The notes beneath the pieces were generated by a model. It did no database searches and was not told the origin of the DNA. It was given only the letters and a program-made list of their open reading frames with translations. Below, one piece after another: positions 43,903 to 54,428 of a stretch of DNA of 57,403 nt. Source of the DNA: a virus; IMG/VR virus record IMGVR_UViG_3300030099_008341, positions 1-57,403 of that record; one strand, 5' to 3'. The first letter of the stretch is position 1. Each line of letters begins with the position of its first letter. Position numbers and translations under genes: made by a program.

Positions 43903-44391
43903 ATGGCTCTTATTAAGATAACAGATGTTTCAGTAGATAAAGGCAGCGAAGCAGCCTTAAAGGAGGGATATCTATTTAAAGATCTTTTTTTAGATCTAAC
44001 ACCTGAAGTATACTACAACAAACAACTTAATAAAAATGTTATTTTAAAAGATGTACAGGGTTCATATGATTTAGATGCTATTAAAAATAGTATTATAAAC
44101 ATCTTTTTAACTTCACCGGGCCAGAAAATTTTAAATCCAGAATTTGGATTAGATTTAAGAAGATACTTATTTGAACCGGTTAATACCTCAACAGCATATA
44201 AGATTAAATATGATATTGAAGTATTATTACCTGGGCAAGAGCCACGAATTCAATTAGAAAATGTTACCGTGGATGCTATTACTGATGCACAAGAATATTA
44301 TATTGCTATGCAAATAAATATTCCATCACTAAATGCGTTCGGGATAACTCTTAAATCATTATTAAATAGTAACGGATATTACGTCTTATAA
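43903..44391 (+). CDS. baseplate wedge protein, gp25-like (162 aa)
   Basis: The GPW/gp25 family pattern is clear: DLDAIKNSIINIFLTSPGQK, then LNPEFGLDLRRYLFEP and a C-terminal EPRIQLENVTVDA. The EPR segment is the conserved lysozyme-like wedge core motif. It joins gp6 and gp53 in the baseplate wedge core bundle and is found in nearly all contractile tails. An N-terminal extension of about 45 residues precedes the domain. The gp6-like gene follows with a 2-base gap. Confidence 0.9.
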   Translation: MALIKITDVSVDKGSEAALKEGYLFKDLFLDLTPEVYYNKQLNKNVILKDVQGSYDLDAIKNSIINIFLTSPGQKILNPEFGLDLRRYLFEPVNTSTAYKIKYDIEVLLPGQEPRIQLENVTVDAITDAQEYYIAMQINIPSLNAFGITLKSLLNSNGYYVL

Positions 44392-44393
44392 CC

Positions 44394-46238
44394 ATGCCAA
44401 CTAATACAAACGAAACCTCAAACAAGTTTTTAGATTTTAATCTACCGCAAGACGCATATGTAGCGTTTGATGCTGTAAGTTTAAAAGATTACATTATCAA
44501 TCGATTAGATGAAAATGAAAAATTTACAGATCAAAACTTTGAAGGTAGTAATTTAGCAGCAGTAATTGATATAATTGCTTATTCATATCATGTTCTTTTA
44601 TTCTATTTAAATAATTCAGCAGCTGAAGTAAATTTTGATCAAGCAACTTTATATGAAAATATGAATAAGATTGTAAAGTTGATAGGCTATAAACCTGCTG
44701 GAAAGCAAACTTCAATTGTTCCTATAAATGCTGTAGCGACTGCTTCATTACCTATTGGTAATTATACTATCCGTAAATATTCATACTTTCTAGCTGATGG
44801 CGTACAGTATAATTTTATTAATGATATATCTTTTAATAAAGCTACTAATAATCAAGAAACATTACAAACAGTAAATGATGAAACAATTTTATATCAAGGT
44901 ACAATTAAAGAATACCCTGATTATACAGCGCAAGGTGAAAGCTTTGAAACTCTTCCTATTGTAGTTGATAACATAGTAGATAGTAATGATGATAAATTTA
45001 TTGCTGATGGTACTATAAGTGTATATGTAAAAGAGTTAAGCAACAATACATACTATGAATATGAAATTGTTGAAAGCTTATATCTTTCAAAATCTGTTGA
45101 AAGAGTATGTGAGTTAAGATTAAATGAACATGGCCATTATGAAGTAAAATTTGGTAATGGTGTGTTTGGTAAAAAATTAGATAGTGGGGATATTGTGTCT
45201 ATTGATTACATACTTTCGGATAATACTGCAGGTGTAATTAGTAAAAATGTTATAAATGGTAATAAGCTTTTTGTTTACGATTCGACAAGACAGCGAGAGC
45301 TATTTCAAGATTTATATCCTAATAAAGATGAAACAACCTTTTTAAATATCTCTAATAGTCCAAAAATTACCTTTAATAATCCTTTAAATTCTTCTGCTCT
45401 CTCAACAGAAGAAACTGTTGAGCAAATTAGACAAAATGCTCCAAAAATGTTTTCTTCTCAATTAAGACTAGTAACAGAAAAAGATTTTCAGTCATTCTTA
45501 GAGAGAAACTTAGCTAATGTAATTACCAGCGCAAGAGTTTCAAGCAATGATAGCTACGTTAATGAATATATACAATATTTTTATGATATATGTGTTGATC
45601 CTAATAAAGTAAATAGAGTTATTATTAATCAAGTTAATTTTGCTGACTCATGTGATTTTAATAACATTAATGTTTTTGTTGTACCTCGATTTAAAGTAAC
45701 ACAAGATAAATTTTATCCACCATTTTTGAGTAACTCATTTAAAAATTATATAGTTACTCAAACTCAAGATAGAAAAATGCTATCTAATACTGTCGTACCT
45801 CGAGATCCTATATACATGGCATTTGGTTTAGGTATAGGAGATTCAGCAAATCTAACTCTAGATATTTTAGATCAAACAAAATTATACGCTGTTAGAGAGA
45901 CGAATAATAAAATTAATAAAACAACTTTAAAAGCAAGAATCGGTAGTTTAATTGAAAAGTTTTTTGATCCTGAAGATAATATTTTAGGTGGTAATTTACA
46001 ATTAACAAATCTTGCTAATGATATTCTTTCTTTAGAAGGAATAAAAAGAATAGAGACCAGAAATGAATTTACTGGTGAAATATTTACTGGAGGTATATCA
46101 TTTTTATCATTTAACCCACAATATCCGGAAAGTGACATAGAGTTAGTGAATCAAGATAAAACGTTGCCGTTTTTTAAATTTCCATATCTATATTCACCAT
46201 TATCTGTGACTGACCGTATTGTTATAACAGATGAGTAA
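44394..46238 (+). CDS. baseplate wedge protein, gp6/Baseplate_J-like (614 aa)
   Basis: The segments GSNLAAVIDIIAYSYHVLLF, LYENMNKIVKLIGYKPAGKQ, VKFGNGVFGKKLDSGDIV and LRLVTEKDFQSFLERN are typical of gp6 and Baseplate_J wedge proteins. The protein forms the iris-like ring that triggers sheath contraction. Length is close to T4 gp6 (660). Its order after gp25 is standard. No Shine-Dalgarno site is seen before its ATG. Confidence 0.88.
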   Translation: MPTNTNETSNKFLDFNLPQDAYVAFDAVSLKDYIINRLDENEKFTDQNFEGSNLAAVIDIIAYSYHVLLFYLNNSAAEVNFDQATLYENMNKIVKLIGYKPAGKQTSIVPINAVATASLPIGNYTIRKYSYFLADGVQYNFINDISFNKATNNQETLQTVNDETILYQGTIKEYPDYTAQGESFETLPIVVDNIVDSNDDKFIADGTISVYVKELSNNTYYEYEIVESLYLSKSVERVCELRLNEHGHYEVKFGNGVFGKKLDSGDIVSIDYILSDNTAGVISKNVINGNKLFVYDSTRQRELFQDLYPNKDETTFLNISNSPKITFNNPLNSSALSTEETVEQIRQNAPKMFSSQLRLVTEKDFQSFLERNLANVITSARVSSNDSYVNEYIQYFYDICVDPNKVNRVIINQVNFADSCDFNNINVFVVPRFKVTQDKFYPPFLSNSFKNYIVTQTQDRKMLSNTVVPRDPIYMAFGLGIGDSANLTLDILDQTKLYAVRETNNKINKTTLKARIGSLIEKFFDPEDNILGGNLQLTNLANDILSLEGIKRIETRNEFTGEIFTGGISFLSFNPQYPESDIELVNQDKTLPFFKFPYLYSPLSVTDRIVITDE

Positions 46239-48480
46239 TATACAAGTTAACTTTGCAACGTTTGATGTAGAAGATTACAAGCGCGAAGCTAAATTATCTT
46301 CTTATAATTTACCCTTTACCCCGCTTACTTTTAAAGCACGCATTCCAAGCTCTCTAGGAGGTGAAGCTGTAACCACACAGTATAATAATCTTAAAGCAAC
46401 TTTTGATTTCGGTGATGGAAGTTTTGGAAATTCTTTAACAAGCGCACATGTATATCAGTATCCAGGTGTTTATAACGTGCGAATGATTTTACGGGACTGT
46501 AGTAATAATGCTATACTCGCATCATTTAGTACTAATGTAACTATACATGATTATCTTACTAATACATTTACTATTACAGCTGGACCAACTAAAACTAATA
46601 TATTAGAACTATCAGCAAGTGAATTTTCGAAACCTATTACTGTTTATTCACAATCACCATTTTATCAAGATTTTCAAGACATTTACTTTTCTGTATCTGG
46701 TTGTGACGTGCCAAATTATTTTAACTTAAAACCTAACAAATATAATAATCTTAGAGCATTTCATTCTTTTTATAAGAAAAATTATGTAGATACTTTATCA
46801 GGGCATGAATATGAAGAATTAAAAAAACTATCTCTATCTTCTGCTAATATATATGTTCGCTTAAGTGGTAATAATCATACATCTGGTAAAGGACCAACTG
46901 CATTTTCTATAGTTAATACTTTAAGTACGCATATCTCAAGCTTTAATGTTGGTAGCTCTGGTCAAGATATATTTTATTTTAAAACTGATAAGCAAAAACA
47001 GCCTTATAGACCTATAAACATATCTTTATTTAAAGATAGAAATAATATATTTTCAGATACGACTTCAGGATTTAAAAATAACAACTATTCCAATAATTTT
47101 ACTATTACGTTATCTTCTTTAGTGGGTACAGTTTCATCACAAACTATTAGTAGTATAGCAATAACTTCTAATGGCATTCCTGGAGAGGGTGATAGTGTTG
47201 AAACGTTTCAAATTTCCCCTGTGCAGTTTAAAGGATTAGGAATTCCATTTATTTTATCTCCTAAAAATACAGGATACTATACAATGAAGTCGTTATCGAG
47301 TAATACGACACCAACGTTTGAATTATTATCTGGGACTGCACCAGAAATTATACCAGGTGTTAGTGGTGTTGTAGTTGCAACGTCACATTATGATATACAA
47401 AGCTTAAGCGGTGCTCCTTTATCTGCTTTTGATACGAGATTCTGGTATAGAGGTTTGTTAACTTTTAATGATAAAACTCTTGCAACTCTTTCTGGTCGAC
47501 CTTCATTTTTAACTTTAAGTGCAAAATGCGTTTATGAAGATACAGCTACATCAATAAAAAATACTGTTACAGGTGCTACATCATTTACCTGTTACCCTAA
47601 AGATTTTTATGAAGCATATCTTCAAAATGAAGATTTTGATTTCGAAGAGACAATTAAAGATTTAAGATTTCAAGAAGTATTACTAGACAAAAATATTCTT
47701 TTTACAGATTTTCTAGGTACGATTTTTGGTAATGTAAGTAGTAATTACACTGTTTTAGGTAAAAAGCTTTGGTCAAAAATACAAAACTTTACTTCTAATA
47801 ATGCTGATTTAGATTTTTGCGATATTAATTCTCTTATTAATTTAACAAACTTAGCAGATGATGATGGTTTAGTATTTGATAGAGCTTTAGCGCAACAACC
47901 AGAGCTTGTTGATAGATTAATGAGTATGTTGAGTGTAAACTATAATAAATTTAGAGGTACTCAAAATAAATTTAACGAAAACTATAACCCTAGAGGCGAG
48001 ACGACAAAAGTAACGTTTGGGAAAAATTTAAGCTCAATAATTGATACATCTACATATCAAATAACAGCTGGTACGGATATTGTAGCTTACGAAAAATTTA
48101 GTGAAACTTATACAAGACTAAATACATTTCAACCGCTCTGCGCATTAAGCGGTAGTCAATATTCTAAAGCCGGTGCATCAACTACATATATGCTTAGTGA
48201 TTTTACTACATTACATGATAGAACAAGCAGCGGGCCTAATTGGGGATGGCCTCTTGTTTTGCCTTCTTCTTTTGATACTATAGCTGAAGTAGATAAATTT
48301 TATTTGTTTTATAATCTATCTGGTGGTTTTGATAATACTATTGAAGGGGGATTAGTTGATTATAAAAACGGTTTAACAACATTAGAATATAATACACCGT
48401 TGAGTACGTTGGAAGGAGACAACAATATATTTGATGTTATGATTCGAAATTCTTTATTTAGTAGTCTATCTCTGTTTTAG
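46231..48480 (+). CDS. PKD-domain virion protein (749 aa)
   Basis: An N-terminal segment with ATFDFGDGSFGNSLTSAHVY and YPGVYNVRMILRD is a PKD-like domain, an immunoglobulin-type fold that binds glycans or mediates contacts on virion surfaces. The rest is beta-rich with Ser/Thr/Asn-rich loops. It overlaps the gp6-like gene by eight bases, so it is probably a baseplate or fibre-network protein. The exact T4 counterpart is unclear. Confidence 0.6.
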   Translation: MSNIQVNFATFDVEDYKREAKLSSYNLPFTPLTFKARIPSSLGGEAVTTQYNNLKATFDFGDGSFGNSLTSAHVYQYPGVYNVRMILRDCSNNAILASFSTNVTIHDYLTNTFTITAGPTKTNILELSASEFSKPITVYSQSPFYQDFQDIYFSVSGCDVPNYFNLKPNKYNNLRAFHSFYKKNYVDTLSGHEYEELKKLSLSSANIYVRLSGNNHTSGKGPTAFSIVNTLSTHISSFNVGSSGQDIFYFKTDKQKQPYRPINISLFKDRNNIFSDTTSGFKNNNYSNNFTITLSSLVGTVSSQTISSIAITSNGIPGEGDSVETFQISPVQFKGLGIPFILSPKNTGYYTMKSLSSNTTPTFELLSGTAPEIIPGVSGVVVATSHYDIQSLSGAPLSAFDTRFWYRGLLTFNDKTLATLSGRPSFLTLSAKCVYEDTATSIKNTVTGATSFTCYPKDFYEAYLQNEDFDFEETIKDLRFQEVLLDKNILFTDFLGTIFGNVSSNYTVLGKKLWSKIQNFTSNNADLDFCDINSLINLTNLADDDGLVFDRALAQQPELVDRLMSMLSVNYNKFRGTQNKFNENYNPRGETTKVTFGKNLSSIIDTSTYQITAGTDIVAYEKFSETYTRLNTFQPLCALSGSQYSKAGASTTYMLSDFTTLHDRTSSGPNWGWPLVLPSSFDTIAEVDKFYLFYNLSGGFDNTIEGGLVDYKNGLTTLEYNTPLSTLEGDNNIFDVMIRNSLFSSLSLF

Positions 48481-48483
48481 AGA

Positions 48484-48495
48484 TAAATATGTTTA
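48484..48495 (+). promoter_or_regulatory. late-type promoter (TAAATA + 6 nt + ATG)
   Basis: TAAATA (48484-48489) and TGTTTA precede the ATG at 48496. Confidence 0.55.
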
Positions 48496-51465
48496 ATGGA
48501 TACTATTGTTACAGGCTACCCTGAAGTAGATTTATCTATAACTAATCCTAATGTCAAGCGAGATGACGCATTAGATAAATTTACACCATATTCTTTCGTT
48601 CAATTTATTGAAACGGTAACAGAGCAATACGACCCTGAAACATTAACGACATTTTATAAAACTTATCTGAATCGCTGGAATTCTAAAACTAGCTTACAAG
48701 GTAAAACTAACAAAGAAGTAATTATTGATCGATATCGAGATTTCTTAAAAGACATTACTTTAAATTTTTCAACTAATGCTGAGCGTACATTTCTTACTCA
48801 GCTTGATTTTACTGATGCACAAGACTTAGAAATAGCAATGTCTTTCTATAGTAAAAAAATACGAAGTATTATATCATACTATAAAGATAAAAGACAAAAA
48901 TTATTTTATGCTACTACAAAAGCCAAAGTAAAAGGTAGCTCTTTAGGGGTAGAGCAAGCAGCTATTGATCTTATTTTAGAATTTTTAGAAAACCGTAGTA
49001 CAGCTGCTAAAGACTATGATATAGAAAAAATTAAACGAGAGTTATCAATATCTACTACAGAATATTTTGATAATTTTTCACAATATTTTAACAGAGAGCC
49101 AGATGCGTCTTCATATGGTAGATCTTTTAAAAGTTATGATCCAACACAAGCACCACTAGATAATATCTTTTTAGCAGAAGATAGTGAACTTATACAAGAA
49201 GTTTTTGCTAATGTTGCTAGTGATTTAATTGAGCTAAAGGAAGTTCGCAACACTTTAAATTTTAACGTTGAGTCTGATTCTTTATTCAATAATAAAAGAA
49301 AACTAACCCAAAAATATATGGGTGCTGATTTTTATTATCTTGCAACTGATGAAGATGGTAATCCTGAACTTGACGAGAACAACAATCTTAAATTATTGTT
49401 TAAAGCTGAAAAACCTTATGCAAACTTCTTAAACCAAGAGTTTCCGTCAACAGCATCAGTTTTCTCTAATGATATAGTTAGTGAACGTGACTTAGGGTTT
49501 TTTAGACCACAAAATTCAGCAATAGTAGTTATAGAAGGTAAACGATTACAGTTTTTTACAAGAACAAAATATCCTCCTAATCAATTATATATTTTTCCAG
49601 ATCCTAATCTTTTTACAAATACAGAAAATGTTTTAACGTTTATAATTGATACTTCGCGTTCAGTAAATAATGCGAGTAAGGGCATTGCAGTAAATCAACC
49701 TAATACAGATAGAGATAGTACAGCGTTTATTGGGTATAATTCTGAAATGGGTAAAGATAGAAATGTTAATACAGATTTATCATATCTATTTGACGAAGGG
49801 TATATATACGATAGTAAAAAAGACCTTTTTGGAAATATATTTGGATTAGTAAAAGATGAAAATTATTATCGAAATAATGTTGTCTTGGAAACACCTAAAA
49901 AAATAAAAAGCTTGCTAATGAACGGCTATCAATTTTTTGATAGTTTATATGGTGAGGGTTATAATTTTTCTTATAAAAAAACAGATAGTTCGACATTTTC
50001 AGAAACTATTAGATCCGGTCTATCTACATTTACAAATGGGTTTACTGGAAGAGGTGATCTACCAGATACGCCCAGCACATGGACGAGTTTTCCAACTTCT
50101 GCTTATAATATCTTCTTTAGATATTTTAATCCTTATCAAGGATTAAAAGAACCTTCGAACTTTTTAGAAGTAGATTATAGAAGACCAGAAGGATTTACAA
50201 TAGATGCTGATGTTAAAGAAGGTGCATATTTTAAGTTTTCAGATAGTGAAACGCTTGTTGATCCTACTAGTGCTACTGATATAGGTACATCTAATATTTC
50301 AGATTTAAGTTCTTATGCGAGTAGTACTGCTCAATTTTATTTCTCTGAGTTGACTGAAGGTGGTATTGGTGAGTTTAATTCTACACCTCCATATCCAACA
50401 TCTTTTCCTAATAAGACTATTTTTACAGCGTTGTGTGATCCAACAGATAATTTTACGAAGAGCTTATCTGGTAATTTTAGCTTTAATGTTCGTTTATCTG
50501 GAACAAACGGAGTGAAAGATTATGATGGTGGCTTCTTTACTGATAATATCATATTTAATTATACGCAAGATAGAGAACAATTTGAATTTAATTCAAGTGT
50601 CTTTGAAAAAACTTCTATATCTAATGTTACTTCAGCTCGAGAAGCGTTTTTTGATAAGCAAGATCATCTAGGTAAAATATATGTTAAAAATATAAATAAA
50701 GCTCCAGCTGCGCCTGCTGTTAGAGAATTAACACAATCCTTACCGTATCTATCTACAAAATATAATAAATCAATCTGCAATGAGCTTTCAACAGCAGTTG
50801 TTGATTTTGATATCTTTTACAGTACTCTTTTTATTGAAACAAGCAGTCACGTTATAATTGAGAGAACTAATTACGATAACGATAAATTTAAAACTCCAAA
50901 TACATTTACTAACTCTTTAACTATCAATACTAACTTTTTTGATAAAGCAAGTAATCGATTAAAAGTAGGCGATGATGTTTTCTATTGTAGAATGAAAAGA
51001 GAGCAAGTTGGTTATAAAGGAGATAGATTTTATCCAGAAATTTACCGATATAGTTATACAAAGGACGAAAGTGAGCAAATATACCCTACGACCGGTAACC
51101 CTGCTATTTCTTCTGCGGCATATTTTGCTTTAACAGCTGAAGACTCAGTATATATAGAATGTAGTAAGCCAATACTAACTTATAGTAGTGATAACGAGCA
51201 GTTTAACCTCGCTGTTATTTTAAAAGATCAAAATAAAGGACCAGTTTTATTTAACTATCTCTTTCAATATAAAAACGATATTGAAATTTGTAATACAGAA
51301 GCATATATTTGTAATAATAGTAGATTTACTTTTAATTTTACTCAATCAGCAAAAAATATACGTAACTTAGATAATATTAATTTTGTATTATCTTCTACGG
51401 TACCTGCTTTAACAACAACATTTGTAGAGCCATCACCTCTATCTGCAGCAGCTTTAATACTATGA
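48496..51465 (+). CDS. large baseplate or tail protein, possible gp7 position (989 aa)
   Basis: The N-terminal 260 residues are helical (for example RYRDFLKDITLNFSTNAER and EIAMSFYSKKIRSIISYYKD), the rest beta-rich. In T4 the gp6 gene is followed by the large wedge protein gp7 (1032 residues), and position and size fit that role, but I see no diagnostic motif. Another beta-rich virion gene starts within its stop codon. Confidence 0.5.
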   Translation: MDTIVTGYPEVDLSITNPNVKRDDALDKFTPYSFVQFIETVTEQYDPETLTTFYKTYLNRWNSKTSLQGKTNKEVIIDRYRDFLKDITLNFSTNAERTFLTQLDFTDAQDLEIAMSFYSKKIRSIISYYKDKRQKLFYATTKAKVKGSSLGVEQAAIDLILEFLENRSTAAKDYDIEKIKRELSISTTEYFDNFSQYFNREPDASSYGRSFKSYDPTQAPLDNIFLAEDSELIQEVFANVASDLIELKEVRNTLNFNVESDSLFNNKRKLTQKYMGADFYYLATDEDGNPELDENNNLKLLFKAEKPYANFLNQEFPSTASVFSNDIVSERDLGFFRPQNSAIVVIEGKRLQFFTRTKYPPNQLYIFPDPNLFTNTENVLTFIIDTSRSVNNASKGIAVNQPNTDRDSTAFIGYNSEMGKDRNVNTDLSYLFDEGYIYDSKKDLFGNIFGLVKDENYYRNNVVLETPKKIKSLLMNGYQFFDSLYGEGYNFSYKKTDSSTFSETIRSGLSTFTNGFTGRGDLPDTPSTWTSFPTSAYNIFFRYFNPYQGLKEPSNFLEVDYRRPEGFTIDADVKEGAYFKFSDSETLVDPTSATDIGTSNISDLSSYASSTAQFYFSELTEGGIGEFNSTPPYPTSFPNKTIFTALCDPTDNFTKSLSGNFSFNVRLSGTNGVKDYDGGFFTDNIIFNYTQDREQFEFNSSVFEKTSISNVTSAREAFFDKQDHLGKIYVKNINKAPAAPAVRELTQSLPYLSTKYNKSICNELSTAVVDFDIFYSTLFIETSSHVIIERTNYDNDKFKTPNTFTNSLTINTNFFDKASNRLKVGDDVFYCRMKREQVGYKGDRFYPEIYRYSYTKDESEQIYPTTGNPAISSAAYFALTAEDSVYIECSKPILTYSSDNEQFNLAVILKDQNKGPVLFNYLFQYKNDIEICNTEAYICNNSRFTFNFTQSAKNIRNLDNINFVLSSTVPALTTTFVEPSPLSAAALIL

Positions 51466-52028
51466 ACACATTTACATTTTCTATATCTACAACCTCAGCA
51501 GAAATTAGTAAAGTTTATGAAACTACCAATCTCTTTGATATAACTAATTTTAAATTAAATTTAGTAGATGTATTTACTGATACATTTCCTAATTATGTTG
51601 CAATTGATTGGGGCGACGGAACTGAAGTATTAGAACCTGATGTTACTATTTTTCGTGATTATACAAAAGATTCTATTTTCCCAGAAATTAATAAAGGAGT
51701 TGCGCCGAAATATTTAACTGATACATATAGTCATATATACGAACCATCAAACTTTGCATTAAATAAATCTGTTATTTTAAAAGTCAATATAGGCTATGTA
51801 ACAGGTGAAACTACTCAATTGAGTGCTCCAATAAATATTCGTACTAATGGCTACTACCAGTCTATAGAAGATATAGATTTAATTGGATTAGATCTCCTTA
51901 ATAAAGCTGATAACCCATCTAGATTTACTTTTCTTACTAAAAAGGATGATTATATAGTACAAATGGATAATGATCAATTTAAAGAAGACCCTTCTAAAGG
52001 TGGTGCAGGTGGAGTTGGGCAATACTAG
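51462..52028 (+). CDS. small PKD-like virion protein (188 aa)
   Basis: The segment PNYVAIDWGDGTEVLEPDV with a later DTYSHIYEPS is a PKD-type core (WGDGT and Y-x-H-x-Y). It overlaps the upstream stop by four bases (ATGA). It probably decorates the baseplate or fibres and may bind sugars or other virion proteins; this is inference. Confidence 0.55.
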   Translation: MNTFTFSISTTSAEISKVYETTNLFDITNFKLNLVDVFTDTFPNYVAIDWGDGTEVLEPDVTIFRDYTKDSIFPEINKGVAPKYLTDTYSHIYEPSNFALNKSVILKVNIGYVTGETTQLSAPINIRTNGYYQSIEDIDLIGLDLLNKADNPSRFTFLTKKDDYIVQMDNDQFKEDPSKGGAGGVGQY

Positions 52029-52037
52029 TATATAGCA

Positions 52038-52049
52038 TAAATATTGTTA
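52038..52049 (+). promoter_or_regulatory. late-type promoter (TAAATA + 6 nt + ATG)
   Basis: TAAATA (52038-52043) and TTGTTA precede the ATG at 52050; an in-frame TTG two codons earlier lies inside the spacer. Confidence 0.55.
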
Positions 52050-54428
52050 ATGGGATCTTTAGTAAAATCTAGTCTAAGTGCACTTAGCTCTGCAGAGGCT
52101 AGCTTTTGTCCAATGAATATTGAATTAGATCAATTTCCTAGGACATTTAACGGTGGTTTTAAAATAAATTTTATTCAAGCCCTCTCTAGCTCACAAAGCT
52201 TTCAAAATTTAAACTACACTAACTTTTATCTTACTAATAATGTTTTATTAGATAGCATTACAACATATAATGCACCAAAAGTAAAACCGAAAAAATATAC
52301 CTCAACGTTAAGTTTTGGGTTCAGCGCTAATGCATTTTGTTCCTTTAAGCCAGCTTCTTTAAGTACGTTTAAAATAGAGAATAACATTTATGAAGCAGAA
52401 AACTACGGAATAGCAACAATTAATCCTAACAGAGGTAGTGTTTTTGAAATTGAATTAATAGATGATTTTAATTGTAGAGTTGCAACTAGGGTAAATAATA
52501 TTCGATATTTTCTTGTTGTAGAAGATGATAACGACAGTGAGTTTAAAGATACGCGTGAAGTGTTATTTGTTTCAGAAAGTGAATTACCACTATCCGGGTT
52601 TAACTTAAATTATAATTTAAGTAAATATCTATCAATAAGTTACATTAATTTATATTCTACAAAAAATAAATCTGGAGTACAAAATGTTTATGCATTAACT
52701 AGTAACGGAGATAAGGTTATTGCAACAAGGCTTGATCCTGTAAATCAATATAATGAGTTTTCAGTCACTGCTTTTAGTATAAGGCTTGATCAAGAGCTAA
52801 ATTTATCTATACCGTCGCCATATAATACATCTTATATAACATATAATGATAGTGGTAAAATTAAAAATGTTGCAAGTGATTTTCATTTACCTTCTAACTA
52901 CTTATTTTATAGTTCGAGTAATAGCGGTAAGCAAATTTTTAATTTCTTAACTTTAAAAAACATAGTAAATACACAAGACTCATTTACATCGTCAAATAAT
53001 CTTCTATCTACTTCTGAGACAACTACATTCGCACAAAACTTAAGAAACTATACAAGTATTTTTTCAGACGTGGATAGTGAAGAAAATGAAACATTAGCAT
53101 TAAACTACGTTTATAATAATTATGATATAGTTATTGCGCCAGGTACGACACACTTTACAACGCCGTCTTCACTCCAGCCTTTTGATAAGATTAACATTAA
53201 TGATACCAAATTTACGGATTGTGGTTCTTTTTCTTTTACTACACCTGATTTATCTGATAGGGTATATAACTTAGATGATAATTCTGTTAAAGGTGAGAAT
53301 GTAACCTATCTATGTACGTGGTTATCAGGAGGTATAGGTAAACGTGGAACCTGGGTAGATAGATATTTTTACCCGGATTTAGTTACAAAAGAAGAAGCTT
53401 TAGGAGGAGTTGGTTCATTTAATATAACATATGATCAAGCTGTAGAAAATTTAATTATGACTAATTCAGACCTTAAAACGTCTGTATCTCAAAAATATTA
53501 TTTTGATAAAAAGAGCGATTTAATTTTTGAACCATCAAAAAGATACAAATACGTTAGAATTACAAAAGAAGATTTTGTTAGAAAATCTCCAACAAATTTT
53601 TGTGAAACTTCAGTAATAGATAGAAAAATTAATAATTATTTCTCTACTATAAATAAAAACGGTGGCTTTGGATTAGGGTTTACTATACAAAATGATACAA
53701 ATGATTTTTATATAGAGTCAGAATACAATACAATTGATGGGGGCATTAGATTCGAAAAAATAGGGAAAAAATGTAAATTTACATATAAACTATTTGATAA
53801 CAGCACTCAAGGATTAACCTTATCAGCTAGAATAGCTCAAACAACATATGAGTATGAATTTGATATTGATTTATTTGAACAAAATAATATTTTCTTATCT
53901 TTTGATGCTGTGTTAGGTGAATTTAGATTGTATTTAAATTCAATTGAGCTGTATACATTTGAAATTAACGCCTTTCAAATGTTTACTAAGCGTATTCTTT
54001 TTGGTGATATTTATATATACTATATGGATCAAGAAAATGAACAGCAGAGTATTGAAATATTACGTAATGCTGCTAATAATCCGGAAGATAGAATAGCTAT
54101 TGATAATTTATACCTTTCACTCGAACCTCTTAATGAAAATGAGCGATTATCTTTCTTGTTTAGCTCTAATCTCAATAATATCCAAGATATAACTATATCT
54201 CTACCAGGTGGTCAAAGAAATTTAACTGATAATATACAACTTATAAATTCAATAAATACAAATCTCAAGCATAAGAGTACTGAGGTGGATATTAATATTA
54301 AAAATTTAAATATAACAGATAGTAATCTTCGCGATGAGGTAAAAAATATTATTTTGACAAATATTAAAAACTCCATTCCAAAAACAACTAACATTAACGA
54401 GATTAAATTTATAGACTATAAAAAATGA
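52050..54428 (+). CDS. large beta-rich virion protein (792 aa)
   Basis: I start at ATG 52050 (MGSLVKSSLSALSSAE), fixed by the late promoter. The C-terminal part (around 530-690) has a GGFGLGFTIQNDTNDFYIES and LSFDAVLGEFRLYLNSIELYT pattern like a concanavalin/LamG-type lectin sandwich, suggesting glycan contact. The last 60 residues are helical. It is probably a tail fibre or baseplate-associated protein; no family is recognised with certainty. Confidence 0.55.
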   Translation: MGSLVKSSLSALSSAEASFCPMNIELDQFPRTFNGGFKINFIQALSSSQSFQNLNYTNFYLTNNVLLDSITTYNAPKVKPKKYTSTLSFGFSANAFCSFKPASLSTFKIENNIYEAENYGIATINPNRGSVFEIELIDDFNCRVATRVNNIRYFLVVEDDNDSEFKDTREVLFVSESELPLSGFNLNYNLSKYLSISYINLYSTKNKSGVQNVYALTSNGDKVIATRLDPVNQYNEFSVTAFSIRLDQELNLSIPSPYNTSYITYNDSGKIKNVASDFHLPSNYLFYSSSNSGKQIFNFLTLKNIVNTQDSFTSSNNLLSTSETTTFAQNLRNYTSIFSDVDSEENETLALNYVYNNYDIVIAPGTTHFTTPSSLQPFDKININDTKFTDCGSFSFTTPDLSDRVYNLDDNSVKGENVTYLCTWLSGGIGKRGTWVDRYFYPDLVTKEEALGGVGSFNITYDQAVENLIMTNSDLKTSVSQKYYFDKKSDLIFEPSKRYKYVRITKEDFVRKSPTNFCETSVIDRKINNYFSTINKNGGFGLGFTIQNDTNDFYIESEYNTIDGGIRFEKIGKKCKFTYKLFDNSTQGLTLSARIAQTTYEYEFDIDLFEQNNIFLSFDAVLGEFRLYLNSIELYTFEINAFQMFTKRILFGDIYIYYMDQENEQQSIEILRNAANNPEDRIAIDNLYLSLEPLNENERLSFLFSSNLNNIQDITISLPGGQRNLTDNIQLINSINTNLKHKSTEVDINIKNLNITDSNLRDEVKNIILTNIKNSIPKTTNINEIKFIDYKK

